Below the pieces are notes generated by a model. It was given only the letters and a program-made list of their open reading frames with translations. It did not search any database and was not told the DNA's origin. A DNA stretch of 64,000 nt from the NCBI RefSeq assembly GCF_001476815.1, contig NZ_LDSL01000064.1, positions 1 to 64,000 of the forward strand, in the 5' to 3' direction. Position numbers and translations under genes: made by a program. Origin of the DNA: Pseudacidovorax intermedius. GTDB lineage: Bacteria > Pseudomonadota > Gammaproteobacteria > Burkholderiales > Burkholderiaceae_C. Of this stretch, positions 1-8,464 are shown one piece after another (position 1 is the stretch's first letter; each line of letters starts with the position of its first letter).

Positions 1-2
1 AC

Positions 3-482
3 CTGCACGTCGTGGCCGGCGCCGAGAAGATCAAGGTGACCTTTTTCGACGGCCTGGAGTCGGTGGCCACCGTCACCAGCGTTCAGCCGGAAAACGATCT
101 GGCCGTGCTGCAGGCGCAGAAGATCCCCGACGACCTGATGGCGGCCAGCATGCGCTCCACCGCCGACCTGCGCCCCGGCGACCAGGTGGCGGCCGTGGGC
201 TTTCCCTTCGGCATCGGGCCGTCGGTGTCGAGCGGCGTGGTGTCGGGGCTCAAGCGCTCCTTCCAGTCGCCCGAGGGCCGGCAGGAGCTGTCCAACCTGA
301 TCCAGTTCGATGCCGCGGCCAACCCCGGCAACTCGGGCGGGCCGCTGATCAACATGGACGGCGAGGTGCTCGGCATCGTCACCGCCATCCTCAATCCCAC
401 GCACCAGCGCACCTTCATCGGCATCGGTTTCGCCGTGCCGATCGAGAACGCCGCCTCGGCGGTGGGCTCGCCCCCGTTCTAG
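3..482 (+). CDS. HtrA/trypsin-like serine protease, 3' part only
   Basis: This is the C-terminal part of an S1C (HtrA/Deg-like) serine protease; the 5' end lies before the window. Reading from base 3 gives LHVVAGAEK, so the catalytic His is at the very edge, followed by the catalytic Asp in ENDLAVLQ and the catalytic Ser in GNSGGPL. All three triad residues are therefore present. No PDZ domain follows the protease fold: the protein stops about 40 residues after the Ser motif, at IGFAVPIENAASAVGSPPF. Such proteases act in the periplasm or at the membrane. It lies 88 bases upstream of a MoxR-DUF58-VWA operon on the same strand, so it may be co-transcribed and help process envelope proteins. That link is inferred from position only. 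Confidence 0.85.
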   Translation: MHVVAGAEKIKVTFFDGLESVATVTSVQPENDLAVLQAQKIPDDLMAASMRSTADLRPGDQVAAVGFPFGIGPSVSSGVVSGLKRSFQSPEGRQELSNLIQFDAAANPGNSGGPLINMDGEVLGIVTAILNPTHQRTFIGIGFAVPIENAASAVGSPPF

Positions 483-570
483 CAGCGGTGCGCCGCCTTC
501 GCCGGCCAGGTGCCGGCGCCGTCATCGCCGACCGACCGCCCTCTTCATCAGACCGCCACGGAAGACCCTC

Positions 571-1590
571 ATGACCTCGCCCAGCACCCTCACCGACGCC
601 GACGTTGCCGACACCGCCGAACTGATGGAGCAGATCCTGTATCAGGTCAAGCGCGTGGTGGTGGGCCAGGACCGCTTCCTCGAACGGGTGATGGTGGCCA
701 TGCTGGCCGGTGGCCACCTGCTGGTGGAAGGCGTGCCGGGCCTGGCCAAGACGCTCACCGTCAAGACGCTGGCCGACACCATGCGCGGCAGCTTCAAGCG
801 CATCCAGTTCACGCCCGACCTGGTGCCGGCCGACCTGGTGGGCACGCGCATCTACAACCAGAAGACGGGCGAGTTCTCCACCTCACTCGGCCCGGTGTTC
901 GCCAACCTGCTGCTGGCCGACGAAATCAACCGCGCGCCCGCCAAGGTGCAGAGCGCGCTGCTGGAGGTGATGCAGGAGCGCCAGGTCACCATCGCCGGCG
1001 AGACGCACCGCGTGCCGCGCCCCTTCCTGGTAATGGCGACGCAGAACCCGATCGAGACCGAAGGCACCTACCCCCTGCCCGAGGCGCAGGTGGATCGCTT
1101 CATGATGAAGGTGCTGGTGGACTATCCGACCGACGACGAGGAATTCGTGATCGTCCAGCGCGTGATCGGCGAGCGGCTGGAGGCATCGCCCGTGGCGTCC
1201 ATCGAGCAACTGGCCCGGTTGCAGGCGCGCTCGCGCGAGGTCTACGTGGACCCGTCGCTCATCCAGTACGCCGTCAAGCTGGTGTCGGCCACCCGCAACC
1301 CCGAGAAATTCGGGCTGCGCGACACACGCCGCTTCATCACCTTCGGCGCCAGCCCGCGGGCCACCATCGGCCTGGCCGAAGGCGCCCGCGCCCTGGCCAT
1401 GCTGCGCGGGCGCAGCTACGTGCTGCCCGAGGACATGAGCGACCTGGTGCCCGACGTGCTGCGCCACCGCGTCACGCTGTCGTACGAGGGGCTGTCGGAA
1501 GGGCTCACGCCCGACCTGCTGGTCGACAAGATCATGCGCGCCGTGCCGGCCCCGCCGCGGCCGCTGGAGCACGACAGGCTGGTGGCCTGA
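571..1590 (+). CDS. MoxR-family AAA+ ATPase
   Basis: 339-residue AAA+ ATPase of the MoxR family, normal length for the family. Visible motifs are Walker A GVPGLAKT (residues 54-61), Walker B LLLADEIN (113-120) and sensor-1 ATQNP, with the family-typical QVDRFMMKV after it. MoxR proteins are thought to act as chaperones that load cofactors or assemble complexes with von Willebrand A-domain partners. The next two genes are a DUF58 protein and a membrane VWA protein, which is the standard MoxR partnership. The stop codon directly abuts the start of the DUF58 gene, indicating one operon with coupled translation. The start ATG at 571 gives MTSPSTLTD, and nothing convincing lies upstream. Confidence 0.93.
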   Translation: MTSPSTLTDADVADTAELMEQILYQVKRVVVGQDRFLERVMVAMLAGGHLLVEGVPGLAKTLTVKTLADTMRGSFKRIQFTPDLVPADLVGTRIYNQKTGEFSTSLGPVFANLLLADEINRAPAKVQSALLEVMQERQVTIAGETHRVPRPFLVMATQNPIETEGTYPLPEAQVDRFMMKVLVDYPTDDEEFVIVQRVIGERLEASPVASIEQLARLQARSREVYVDPSLIQYAVKLVSATRNPEKFGLRDTRRFITFGASPRATIGLAEGARALAMLRGRSYVLPEDMSDLVPDVLRHRVTLSYEGLSEGLTPDLLVDKIMRAVPAPPRPLEHDRLVA

Positions 1591-2604
1591 ATGAAGCTCT
1601 GGAGCCGCAAGCCGCCGCCGGCGGCACCGGCCGCCAACGACGCCGCACCCGCCGCCGGCGCAGCGGACCGGCTGCTGCGCCGCCTGGAGTGGACGGTGAT
1701 CCGCCGGCTCGACGGCCTGCTGCAGGGCGACTACCGCACGCTGATGCGCGGCACCGGCCTGGACCTGGCCGACCTGCGCGAATACCAGATGCACGACGAC
1801 GTGCGCCACATCGACTGGAACGTCACGGCACGCCAGCAGGTGCCGCACGTGCGCGTGTTCACCGAAGACCGCGAGATGGCCGCCTGGTTCGTGCTGGACC
1901 TCAGCCGCTCGGTGGATTTCGGCTCCGGCGCGCGCGCCAAGCGGGAGATCTCCGCCGGCTTCGTCGGCGTGCTGGCGCGGCTGCTGACGCGGCACGGCAA
2001 CCGCGTCGGCGCCCTGGTCTACGGCCACGACCTGGAGGCTGTGCTGCCCCCGCGCAGCAGCCGCCCGCATGTGCTGCGCCTGCTGCACGAGATGGAGCGC
2101 CGGGCCCATGCCGCCGACGGCGTCACCCGCGCCGGCCGGCACGGACACGACGGCATGACCCGGCTCGCGGACATGCTGCAGTCCGCCGCCGGGCTGATGC
2201 CGCGGCGCAGCACCGTCTTCGTCGTCTCCGACTTCCTGACCGAGCCGGGCTGGGAAAAGCCGCTCGCGCGCCTGGCGCAGCGCCACGAGGTGGTGGCCGT
2301 GCGCCTGTTCGACCCGCTGGAGCGCGAACTGCCCGACCTCGGGCTGGTGCCGCTGGCCGATGCCGAGACCGGCGAGCAGATCTGGGTCGACACGCACGAC
2401 GCCGCCTTCCGCCGCCGCTTCGCCCAGCTCGCGGCGGAGCGCGAGGCGGCGCTGCGCGAGTCGCTGGCCGCGGCCGGCGTCGATGCGCTGGAGTTGTCCA
2501 CCGCCGATGACCTGGTCGAGGCCATCGTCCGTTTTGCCGACATGCGCCGGCGCCGCGTGCGTGCCACCGGCGCCCCCGCGCGCCGCGCTGGAGAACTGCG
2601 ATGA
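1591..2604 (+). CDS. DUF58 domain-containing protein
   Basis: 337-residue DUF58 protein. After a Pro/Ala-rich N-terminal stretch (residues 8-25) comes the DUF58 signature, including DDVRHIDWNVTAR (around 69-81) and a VWA-like fold beginning at AAWFVLDLSRSVDFGS. DUF58 proteins almost always travel with MoxR ATPases and VWA proteins, as here, but their biochemical role is not settled. The ATG follows the moxR stop codon with no gap. The stop codon overlaps the next start (ATGA at 2601-2604), so all three genes are translationally coupled. No transmembrane segment is visible, so it is probably cytoplasmic or peripheral. Confidence 0.9.
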   Translation: MKLWSRKPPPAAPAANDAAPAAGAADRLLRRLEWTVIRRLDGLLQGDYRTLMRGTGLDLADLREYQMHDDVRHIDWNVTARQQVPHVRVFTEDREMAAWFVLDLSRSVDFGSGARAKREISAGFVGVLARLLTRHGNRVGALVYGHDLEAVLPPRSSRPHVLRLLHEMERRAHAADGVTRAGRHGHDGMTRLADMLQSAAGLMPRRSTVFVVSDFLTEPGWEKPLARLAQRHEVVAVRLFDPLERELPDLGLVPLADAETGEQIWVDTHDAAFRRRFAQLAAEREAALRESLAAAGVDALELSTADDLVEAIVRFADMRRRRVRATGAPARRAGELR

Positions 2605-3659
2605 ACGCTGCCCTGCCCGTGACCTTCCTGTGGCCGCAGTTCCTGTGGCTGCTCCCGCTCGTGCCGGTCCTGGTGCTGCTGTACCTGTGGCTGATCCGCC
2701 GCAAGAAGAAGATGGCGGTGCGCTACGCCAGCCTGTCCATCGTGCGCGACGCGCTGGGGGCGCGGCAGTCCTTCCGGCGGCACCTGCCGCCCCTGCTCTT
2801 CCTGCTCGCCATCGCCGCCCTGCTGGTGGCGGCAGCGCGGCCACTGGCCGTCATCACGCTGCCGTCCAACCAGCAGACCATCATCCTCGCCATGGACGTC
2901 TCGGGCAGCATGCGCGCCGAAGACGTCAAGCCCAACCGCCTGGTGGCGGCGCAGGAAGCCGCCAAGGCCTTCATCAAGGACCTGCCGCGCAACGTGAAGG
3001 TGGGCGTCGTGGCCTTTGCCGGCAGCGCCAACGTGGCGCAGCTGCCCACCACCAGCCGCGACGAACTGGTGGCGGCCATCGACTCCTTCCAGCTGCAGCG
3101 CGCCACGGCCACCGGCAATGCCATCGTGGTGTCGCTGGCCACGCTGTTCCCCGACGCCGGCATCGACCTGGCCGACTTCAGCGGGCCCAGCCGCCAGCAG
3201 GGCATCTCGCTCGACCGCGCCGGCCGAAAGCCGGCGGAGCCGCCCAAGCCGGTGCCGCCGGGTTCGTATTCGTCGGCCGCCATCATCATGCTCACCGACG
3301 GCCAGCGCACCACCGGTGTGGATCCGCTCGACGCCGCCAAGGCCGCCGCCGACCGTGGCGTGCGCGTCTACACCGTGGGCGTGGGCACCGTGGACGGCGA
3401 GACCATCGGCTTCGAAGGCTGGTCCATGCGGGTGCGGCTGGACGAGGAGACGCTCAAGGCCGTGGCCAACCGCACGGCGGCCGAGTATTTCTACGCCGGC
3501 ACCGCCGCCGACCTGCACAAGGTCTACGAGACGCTCAGTTCCCGCCTGACCGTCGAGAAGAAGGAAACCGAGGTCACGGCACTGTTCGCCCTGGCCGCCG
3601 CGGCGCTGTCACTGGTCGCAGCGGGCCTGTCGCTGCTCTGGTTCAACCGCATCCTGTGA
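2601..3659 (+). CDS. VWA domain membrane protein (BatA-like)
   Basis: 352-residue von Willebrand factor A protein resembling BatA/BatB of aerotolerance-type operons. Transmembrane helices are visible at residues about 10-32 and 62-85 and at the C-terminus (about 326-348). The VWA domain between them carries an intact metal-ion-dependent adhesion motif, DVSGS (residues 99-103), and a later LTDG strand. A Pro-rich insertion (around residues 190-220) interrupts the VWA domain before that strand. This topology places the VWA domain on one face of the inner membrane, with the MoxR ATPase as the expected cytoplasmic partner. It is the last gene of the operon and is followed by a perfect palindrome that looks like a terminator. 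Confidence 0.88.
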   Translation: MNAALPVTFLWPQFLWLLPLVPVLVLLYLWLIRRKKKMAVRYASLSIVRDALGARQSFRRHLPPLLFLLAIAALLVAAARPLAVITLPSNQQTIILAMDVSGSMRAEDVKPNRLVAAQEAAKAFIKDLPRNVKVGVVAFAGSANVAQLPTTSRDELVAAIDSFQLQRATATGNAIVVSLATLFPDAGIDLADFSGPSRQQGISLDRAGRKPAEPPKPVPPGSYSSAAIIMLTDGQRTTGVDPLDAAKAAADRGVRVYTVGVGTVDGETIGFEGWSMRVRLDEETLKAVANRTAAEYFYAGTAADLHKVYETLSSRLTVEKKETEVTALFALAAAALSLVAAGLSLLWFNRIL

Positions 3660-3718
3660 TCGGCGGCGAGGCGGCTGCGGCGCCGAGGACCTAGATCCGC
3701 GATCCCCGAACGCGACAA

Positions 3719-3738
3719 GGCCCCGGCATGCCGGGGCC
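3719..3738. terminator. Perfect palindrome between convergent genes, likely bidirectional terminator
   Basis: A perfect 20-base palindrome (GGCCCCGGCA and its reverse complement) lies in the 126-base gap between the VWA gene (plus) and icd (minus), which converge here. It would form a very stable hairpin in either transcript. There is no clear U-tract on either side, so this is a probable rather than textbook terminator. Confidence 0.5.
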
Positions 3739-3785
3739 TGTATCCGGCCGACATGAAGATCGGCCACGCATGCGGTCGGGGCTCG

Positions 3786-5051
3786 TCAGTCGGCCATGGC
3801 CTCGATCATCACCTGGCCAAAGCCGGAGCAGCTGACCTGCGTGGCCCCGTCCATAAGGCGGGCGAAATCGTAGGTCACGCGCTTGCTCTGGATCGCCTTT
3901 TCCATCGCCGCGATGATCAGGTCGGCCGCTTCCTTCCAGCCCATGTGACGCAGCATCATCTCAGCCGACAGGATGCTGGAGCCCGGGTTCACGTAGTCCT
4001 TACCGGCGTATTTCGGCGCGGTGCCGTGCGTGGCCTCGAACATGGCGACCGTGTCGGACATGTTGGCCCCCGGCGCGATGCCGATGCCGCCCACCTGCGC
4101 CGCCAGCGCGTCGGAAATGTAGTCGCCGTTGAGGTTGAGCGTCGCGATCACCGAGTACTCGGCCGGCCGCAGCAGGATCTGCTGCAGGAAGGCGTCGGCG
4201 ATCACGTCCTTGATGATCAGGTCCTTGCCGGTCTTGGGGCTCTTCACGCGCATCCAGGGGCCGCCGTCGATGGGCTCGCCGCCGAACTCGCGCGCCGCCA
4301 GGGCATAGCCCCATTCGCGGAAGCCGCCTTCGGTGAACTTCATGATGTTGCCCTTGTGCACGAGCGTGACGCTGGGCTTGTCGTGGTCGATGGCGTACTG
4401 GATCGCCTTGCGCACTAGGCGCTCGGTGCCCTCGATGGACACCGGCTTGAGGCCGATGGCCGAGCTCTCCGGAAAGCGGATGGTCTTGGCGCCGAGCTCG
4501 TCCACCAGGAAGCGGATCAGCTTCTGCGCCTTCTCGGAACGGGCCTCGTACTCGATGCCGGCGTAGATGTCCTCCGAGTTTTCGCGGAAGATCGCCATGT
4601 CCGTCTTGTCGGGCTCGCGCAGCGGCGAGGGCACGCCCTGGAAGTAGCGCACCGGACGCAGGCAGACATACAGGTCGAGCTGCTGGCGCAGCGCCACGTT
4701 CAGGCTGCGGATGCCGCCGCCCACCGGCGTCGTCAGCGGCCCCTTGATCGACACCACATGCTCGCGCACAGCGGCCAGGGTTTCGTCCGGCAGCCACACG
4801 TCGGGGCCGTAGAGCTGGGTGGACTTGCCGCCGGCGTAGATCTCCATCCAGTGGATGCGGCGCCCGCCGCCATAGGCCTGCTGCACGGCGGCATCCACCA
4901 CCTTGCGCATGACCGGCGTCACGTCGCGGCCCACGCCGTCGCCCTCGATGAAGGGGATGATCACCTGATCGGGCACGTCGAGCGTGTTGTCGGCGTTGAC
5001 GGTGATCTTCCGGCCCTCCGCCGGGACTTGGATGTGCTGGTAACTGGACAT
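3786..5051 (-). CDS. icd: NADP-dependent isocitrate dehydrogenase
   Basis: 421-residue isocitrate dehydrogenase, the TCA-cycle enzyme converting isocitrate to 2-oxoglutarate and CO2 while reducing NADP. The length matches the homodimeric bacterial type (E. coli 416). Substrate-site residues are visible in [10 protein letters not shown] (Ser116, Asn118, Arg122) and in CLRPVR (Arg132). The NADP-specificity segment [10 protein letters not shown], with the Lys-Tyr pair, is intact, as is [18 protein letters not shown] downstream. The frame stays open further upstream, but [16 protein letters not shown] is the conserved N-terminus, so ATG at 5051 is chosen. It is convergent with the VWA operon and divergent from the small gene at 5295. 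Confidence 0.96.
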   Translation of the reverse strand: MSSYQHIQVPAEGRKITVNADNTLDVPDQVIIPFIEGDGVGRDVTPVMRKVVDAAVQQAYGGGRRIHWMEIYAGGKSTQLYGPDVWLPDETLAAVREHVVSIKGPLTTPVGGGIRSLNVALRQQLDLYVCLRPVRYFQGVPSPLREPDKTDMAIFRENSEDIYAGIEYEARSEKAQKLIRFLVDELGAKTIRFPESSAIGLKPVSIEGTERLVRKAIQYAIDHDKPSVTLVHKGNIMKFTEGGFREWGYALAAREFGGEPIDGGPWMRVKSPKTGKDLIIKDVIADAFLQQILLRPAEYSVIATLNLNGDYISDALAAQVGGIGIAPGANMSDTVAMFEATHGTAPKYAGKDYVNPGSSILSAEMMLRHMGWKEAADLIIAAMEKAIQSKRVTYDFARLMDGATQVSCSGFGQVMIEAMAD

Positions 5052-5294
5052 GGCTGGGGGTTGGAGAAGTGGAGCCGGCGCCTGCGAGAGGGGCCGCGCA
5101 TGGCAGGAAAGCCGTCGGAATTCTAGACCCCGCCCTCCGTGGCCGATGGCAGCCCGCAAACCTACGCGCAAACTTCGCGAAGGCCGTCAACCGGATGGCG
5201 TCTCGGCCGTTTTACAAGCAGCCGGCCACGGTCTTCGTGAAGGGCTGAATGCTCATCCGCATTCCCAAAACCATCACTCCACTAGGATGTTCGT

Positions 5295-5474
5295 ATGAAG
5301 AAGCTTCTCGCTTTCGCCACCGCCGGTCTGCTCGCCACCGGTGCCGCTTTCGCCCAAGCCCCCGCTGCGCCCGTCGACGCACCGGCCGTGAAGGCTGCTC
5401 CGACCAAGGCCAAGAAGGCCAAGCACAAGGTCGCTCACAAGGCCAAGGCCAAGAAGAGCGCCGCTGCCGCCTGA
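5295..5474 (+). CDS. Small exported Lys/Ala-rich protein, Asr-like
   Basis: A 59-residue open frame with a clear Sec signal peptide (MKKLLAFATAGLLATGAAFA, then cleavage before QAPAAP). The mature part of about 39 residues is almost entirely Ala, Pro, Lys and His, with repeats such as KAKKAK, HKVAHK and KAKAKK. This composition resembles enterobacterial acid-shock protein Asr (signal peptide plus basic Lys/His/Ala repeats), though shorter, and no homology can be proven by eye. A strong hairpin with a T-run follows 21 bases after the stop, which supports a real, independently transcribed gene. Location would be periplasmic. Function is unknown; buffering, nucleic-acid or LPS binding are only guesses. 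Confidence 0.7.
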   Translation: MKKLLAFATAGLLATGAAFAQAPAAPVDAPAVKAAPTKAKKAKHKVAHKAKAKKSAAAA

Positions 5475-5494
5475 TCGGCAACGCGCCCTGCACG

Positions 5495-5519
5495 AGGCCC
5501 GGCCATGCCGGGCCTTTTT
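5495..5519 (+). terminator. Rho-independent terminator of the small exported-protein gene
   Basis: A 9-bp GC-rich stem (AGGCCCGGC paired with GCCGGGCCT, loop of three bases) is followed by five T residues. It starts 21 bases after the stop codon at 5474. Confidence 0.85.
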
Positions 5520-5560
5520 CTTTGGGCGCAGCCGCAGCCATGCACGCGGGCTCGCCAAAG

Positions 5561-5592
5561 AAAAAAGCCTGGCGGGCGAACCCAGCCAGGCT
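5561..5592 (-). terminator. Rho-independent terminator of tmRNA
   Basis: Read on the minus strand, an 8-bp stem AGCCTGGC / GCCAGGCT is followed by a run of T. It lies about 40 bases beyond the CCA end of the tmRNA, as expected for the ssrA terminator. Confidence 0.8.
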
Positions 5593-5630
5593 TTGGTCGT
5601 GCGCTTCGGCCGTGGCCGAAGCAGGTGTAG

Positions 5631-6016
5631 TGGTGGAGCTGGGGGGATTTGAACCCCCGTCCGCAAGCCTTCGCCGCGCAGATCTACATGTTTAGCGCTC
5701 TGTTTTGGATCTCGCCACCGGCAACGCGCAGACGCACGCTTTGCCGGTTGCCAGCACCCTTGAATCTCGCGGCGGCCCAAGGTGCACGGACCGCCGCCAG
5801 CCAATGTGATTAACCTTGCAGCCGGGAGGCGTCAGATTGCTCTAACGCCCCCTTGCCCAGCCCATCGGCCGACTGTTGCAAGGCTCGCAGCGATTAGGCT
5901 GCGAGTGCGAAACGTTCGTCGTTTGCAGTTAGTTTGTTTGAATCTGTTTTACGAGCGCATTCAGCTCGACATGCACCACTGCGGTCCCGAACCCACGTCG
6001 AAACCAATGCAGCCCC
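5631..6016 (-). ncRNA. ssrA: tmRNA (transfer-messenger RNA)
   Basis: One-piece tmRNA of 386 nt that, with SmpB, rescues stalled ribosomes. The 5' end GGGGCTGCATTGGTTTCGACG and the 3' end with a T-arm (GGTTCAAATCCCCCC) and AGCTCCACCA pair as the tRNA-like domain, and CCA is encoded. The tag reading frame (5894-5926, minus) encodes ANDERFALAA followed by TAA, so the tag is AANDERFALAA once the charged alanine is added. This is the characteristic betaproteobacterial degradation tag ending in the LAA protease signal. It has its own downstream terminator and lies 13 bases beyond the gph stop codon. The smpB gene is not in the window. Confidence 0.97.
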
Positions 6017-6029
6017 AGAACCGAGCATT

Positions 6030-6746
6030 TTAGGCCGGCGCGAGCCATTGCAAGAGCTCAAGGGGCAAAGAAATCGTCGCATCGGCGCCCCAGAGCGTGT
6101 GGTCTGCCTCGGCGCCGAGGTAGCCGTAGGCCACCGCCACCGTCCGCATGCCCGCTGCACGGCCGGCCACGATGTCCCGCTGGTCGTCACCGACGTAGAT
6201 GCAGCGCTGCGGCGCCACGCCCAGTTGGCGCGCGGCTTCCAGCAGCGGCGCCGGATGCGGCTTGGCATGCGGCGTGGTGTCGCCGCACACGATGGCGCCC
6301 GCGCTGGCGAACAGCGGCATGGCACGGGTGATCGGCAGGGTGAAGCGGCTCGCCTTGTTCGTCACCACGCCCCAGGGCAACCCGCGCCTTACCAGTTCGG
6401 CCACGAGCATCGGCACGCCCTCGAAGGCGTGCGAGCCGTCCAGCATGCAGGCTTCGTAGTTTCGGAAGAACTCCTCTCGCAGTTCGTCGAAGCCGGCGTC
6501 CTGGGGCGTGAGGCCGAAGGCGATGCTCAGCATGCCGCGCGCACCGGCGCCCGCCATCGACCGGTAGGCCGTCAACGGCAGCGAGGGCATGCCACGCACC
6601 ACCCGCATGCGGTCGGCGGCTGCACCCAGTTCGGGCGCACTGTCGATCAGCGTGCCGTCCAGGTCGAAAAGGACGGCCTCGACGCCGGTCCACGCGTCTG
6701 CGGCCGGCGCAGATACCCCTTGCGGGACAGGATAGCGAACACTCAT
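6030..6746 (-). CDS. gph: Phosphoglycolate phosphatase (HAD family)
   Basis: 238-residue HAD hydrolase. Motif I is DLDGTLIDS with nucleophile Asp28 and acid/base Asp30, motif II is VVTNK, motif III is KPHPAP and motif IV is GDDQRD. The four-helix cap domain fits the phosphoglycolate phosphatase group, which removes 2-phosphoglycolate; related enzymes act on N-acetylmuramic acid 6-phosphate (MupP), and the two are hard to separate by eye. An N-terminal extension of about 20 residues precedes the HAD core, and a later start is possible. The start overlaps the ubiG stop (ATGA on the minus strand), so the two genes are translationally coupled, a widespread ubiG-gph arrangement. Confidence 0.88.
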   Translation of the reverse strand: MSVRYPVPQGVSAPAADAWTGVEAVLFDLDGTLIDSAPELGAAADRMRVVRGMPSLPLTAYRSMAGAGARGMLSIAFGLTPQDAGFDELREEFFRNYEACMLDGSHAFEGVPMLVAELVRRGLPWGVVTNKASRFTLPITRAMPLFASAGAIVCGDTTPHAKPHPAPLLEAARQLGVAPQRCIYVGDDQRDIVAGRAAGMRTVAVAYGYLGAEADHTLWGADATISLPLELLQWLAPA

Positions 6747-7468
6747 GCCGCGGCGGGCGCAGGGCGCCGCGTGGCGATCATGTAGTTGACGCTCACATCG
6801 TCGTTGAGCCAGTAGCGCCGGGTCAGCGGGTTGTACTGGAGGCCACGCGCATGGTCGACGTCCAGCGCCGCCGCGCGGCAGTAGGCGACCAGTTCCGACG
6901 GCCGGATCAGCTTCGCGTACTCATGGGTGCCCTTGGGAAGCATGCCCAGCACGTATTCGGCGCCCACGATGGCCAGCATGAAGGCCTTGGCGTTGCGGTT
7001 GATGGTCGAGAAGAAGACCCAGCCGCCGGGCTTGACCAGGCGCGCACACGCCGCCACCACCGATGCCGGTTGCGGCACGTGCTCCAGCATCTCCATGCAG
7101 GTCACCACGTCAAAGCTGCCAGGGGCCTCCTGCGCCAGCGCCTCCACCGCCACTTCCCGGTAACGCACACCGGACGTGCCGGCCTCCAGCGCATGGAGTT
7201 GCGCCACCTTGAGCGCCTTGCCCGCCAGGTCGATGCCGAGCACGTCGGCCCCGCGTCGTGCCATGGCGTCGGCCAGGATGCCGCCACCACAACCCACGTC
7301 CAGCACGCGCTTGCCGGCCAGGGGCACCTGGGACTCGATCCATTCGAGGCGCAGCGGATTGATTTCATGCAGCGGACGGAATTCGCTGTCCATGTCCCAC
7401 CAGCGATGCGCCAGTTCCGAAAATTTGGCCAGCTCGGCCGGATCTGCATTGGGAGAAGTTGCCGTCAT
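6743..7468 (-). CDS. ubiG: Ubiquinone biosynthesis O-methyltransferase
   Basis: 241-residue SAM-dependent methyltransferase that carries out both O-methylation steps of ubiquinone biosynthesis. The SAM-binding motif is LDVGCGGG (residues 56-63). UbiG hallmarks include the N-terminal [10 protein letters not shown] and [12 protein letters not shown], the central CMEMLEHVP, and FFSTINRN near the middle. Length is normal (E. coli 240). It acts at the inner membrane with other Ubi proteins. It is followed by gph with a 4-base overlap and lies downstream of ompA on the same strand, separated from it by a strong terminator, so its promoter is probably within 7469-7527. Confidence 0.95.
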   Translation of the reverse strand: MTATSPNADPAELAKFSELAHRWWDMDSEFRPLHEINPLRLEWIESQVPLAGKRVLDVGCGGGILADAMARRGADVLGIDLAGKALKVAQLHALEAGTSGVRYREVAVEALAQEAPGSFDVVTCMEMLEHVPQPASVVAACARLVKPGGWVFFSTINRNAKAFMLAIVGAEYVLGMLPKGTHEYAKLIRPSELVAYCRAAALDVDHARGLQYNPLTRRYWLNDDVSVNYMIATRRPAPAAA

Positions 7469-7527
7469 CCCTCAATTATGAAGCGGGCGGCATTGACGCT
7501 TCTGCGCGCGGTGTCAGCCTTTTGCCA

Positions 7528-7555
7528 TAAAAAAACCCCGCCGAGGCGGGGTTTT
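7528..7555 (-). terminator. Rho-independent terminator of ompA
   Basis: Minus-strand hairpin AACCCCGCC / GGCGGGGTT with a three-base loop and a run of T residues, starting about 18 bases after the ompA stop codon. Confidence 0.9.
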
Positions 7556-7572
7556 CAGTGGGCTGACCGAAA

Positions 7573-8229
7573 TCAGTTGGCGCGGGTGCCGACCACTTCG
7601 ATTTCCACGCGACGGTTCTTCGCGCGGCCTTCCTTGGTGCGGTTGTCAGCGATCGGCTGCTTCTCGCCCTTGCCTTCGGTGTACACGCGGTTGCGCTCGA
7701 TGCCCTTGGAGACCAGGTAGGCCTTCACGGCTTCGGCACGACGCACCGACAGACGCTGGTTGTAGGCATCGGTACCGATGGAGTCGGTGTGACCCACGGC
7801 GATGATGACTTCCAGGTTGATGCCCTTGATCTTGGAGACCAGGTCGTCCAACTTGGCGCGGCCTTCCGGCTTCAGGACCGACTTGTCGAAGTCGAAGAAG
7901 GCGTCGGCGGCGAAGGTGACCTTCGAGGCGGCGACGGCCGGGGGAGCGGGCGGAGCCGGCGGCACGACGGCCGGCGGCACAGCGGCGACCGGGGGAGCGG
8001 TACGGACCAGGGCGCCATCGCAGCCCACGGCAGCCGTGGCGGGGGTCCAGTTGGCATCGCGCCAGCACAGTTCGTTGGTGCCGTTCTTCCAGACCAGTTC
8101 GCCGGTGGCGTTCTGCCAGTTGTCGATCACGGGACCACCGTTCGCGGCGGTGACCTTGGTCTGCGCGCCGGCGGCCGTGGCGAGCGCAGCGACTGCAAAC
8201 ATCATCGCCACTTTATTCAGTTTCTTCAT
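7573..8229 (-). CDS. ompA: OmpA-family peptidoglycan-binding outer-membrane protein
   Basis: 218-residue exported protein. A signal peptide (residues 1-22, cleaved near AGAQ) is followed by a short domain of about 50 residues with Cys55 and Cys70, which could form a disulfide. A Pro/Ala-rich linker follows (79-101), then a complete OmpA C-terminal domain (about 103-215). The peptidoglycan-binding signature is clear: [20 protein letters not shown] and NRRVEIEV near the end. There is no room for the 8-strand beta-barrel of E. coli OmpA, so it is more like a small OmpA/Pal-type linker between envelope and cell wall. The start at 8229 is preceded by AGGAGA. It is divergent from gyrA across a 235-base intergenic region. 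Confidence 0.9.
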   Translation of the reverse strand: MKKLNKVAMMFAVAALATAAGAQTKVTAANGGPVIDNWQNATGELVWKNGTNELCWRDANWTPATAAVGCDGALVRTAPPVAAVPPAVVPPAPPAPPAVAASKVTFAADAFFDFDKSVLKPEGRAKLDDLVSKIKGINLEVIIAVGHTDSIGTDAYNQRLSVRRAEAVKAYLVSKGIERNRVYTEGKGEKQPIADNRTKEGRAKNRRVEIEVVGTRAN

Positions 8230-8421
8230 GGTTCTCCTCTTGGGGAAAAAGCCGCAGCCGCAGCCGCGAAACAAGGACGTCTCAAGTGACCACCACCCAA
8301 AACGCTGGAGGTCATTGTGCCATAGGGTCTTTCTCAAACTGGCCGCGCACGGCCCCCCTGGCGTAGGACTGCAACGGAAAGCCGACGATCTGTTGCTGTC
8401 TCGCGACACCCGCTGGCGGCG

Positions 8422-8427
8422 TAAAAT
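8422..8427 (+). promoter_or_regulatory. Candidate -10 element for gyrA
   Basis: TAAAAT lies 38 bases upstream of the gyrA ATG within the ompA-gyrA divergent region. I see no good -35 hexamer at the right distance (TTGCTG at 8393 is too far), so this is a weak call. Confidence 0.35.
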
Positions 8428-8464
8428 CGCGCGCTTCGCCCTGCCGTCGCCTGCCGCCTCTCCA

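Noticed and set aside
883-2844. Long minus-strand open frame across the MoxR-DUF58-VWA operon, and many like it elsewhere
   Set aside because: High GC content leaves antisense frames open. These have repetitive His/Arg/Ala-rich or Gly-rich translations with no domain, while the plus-strand genes have clear families.
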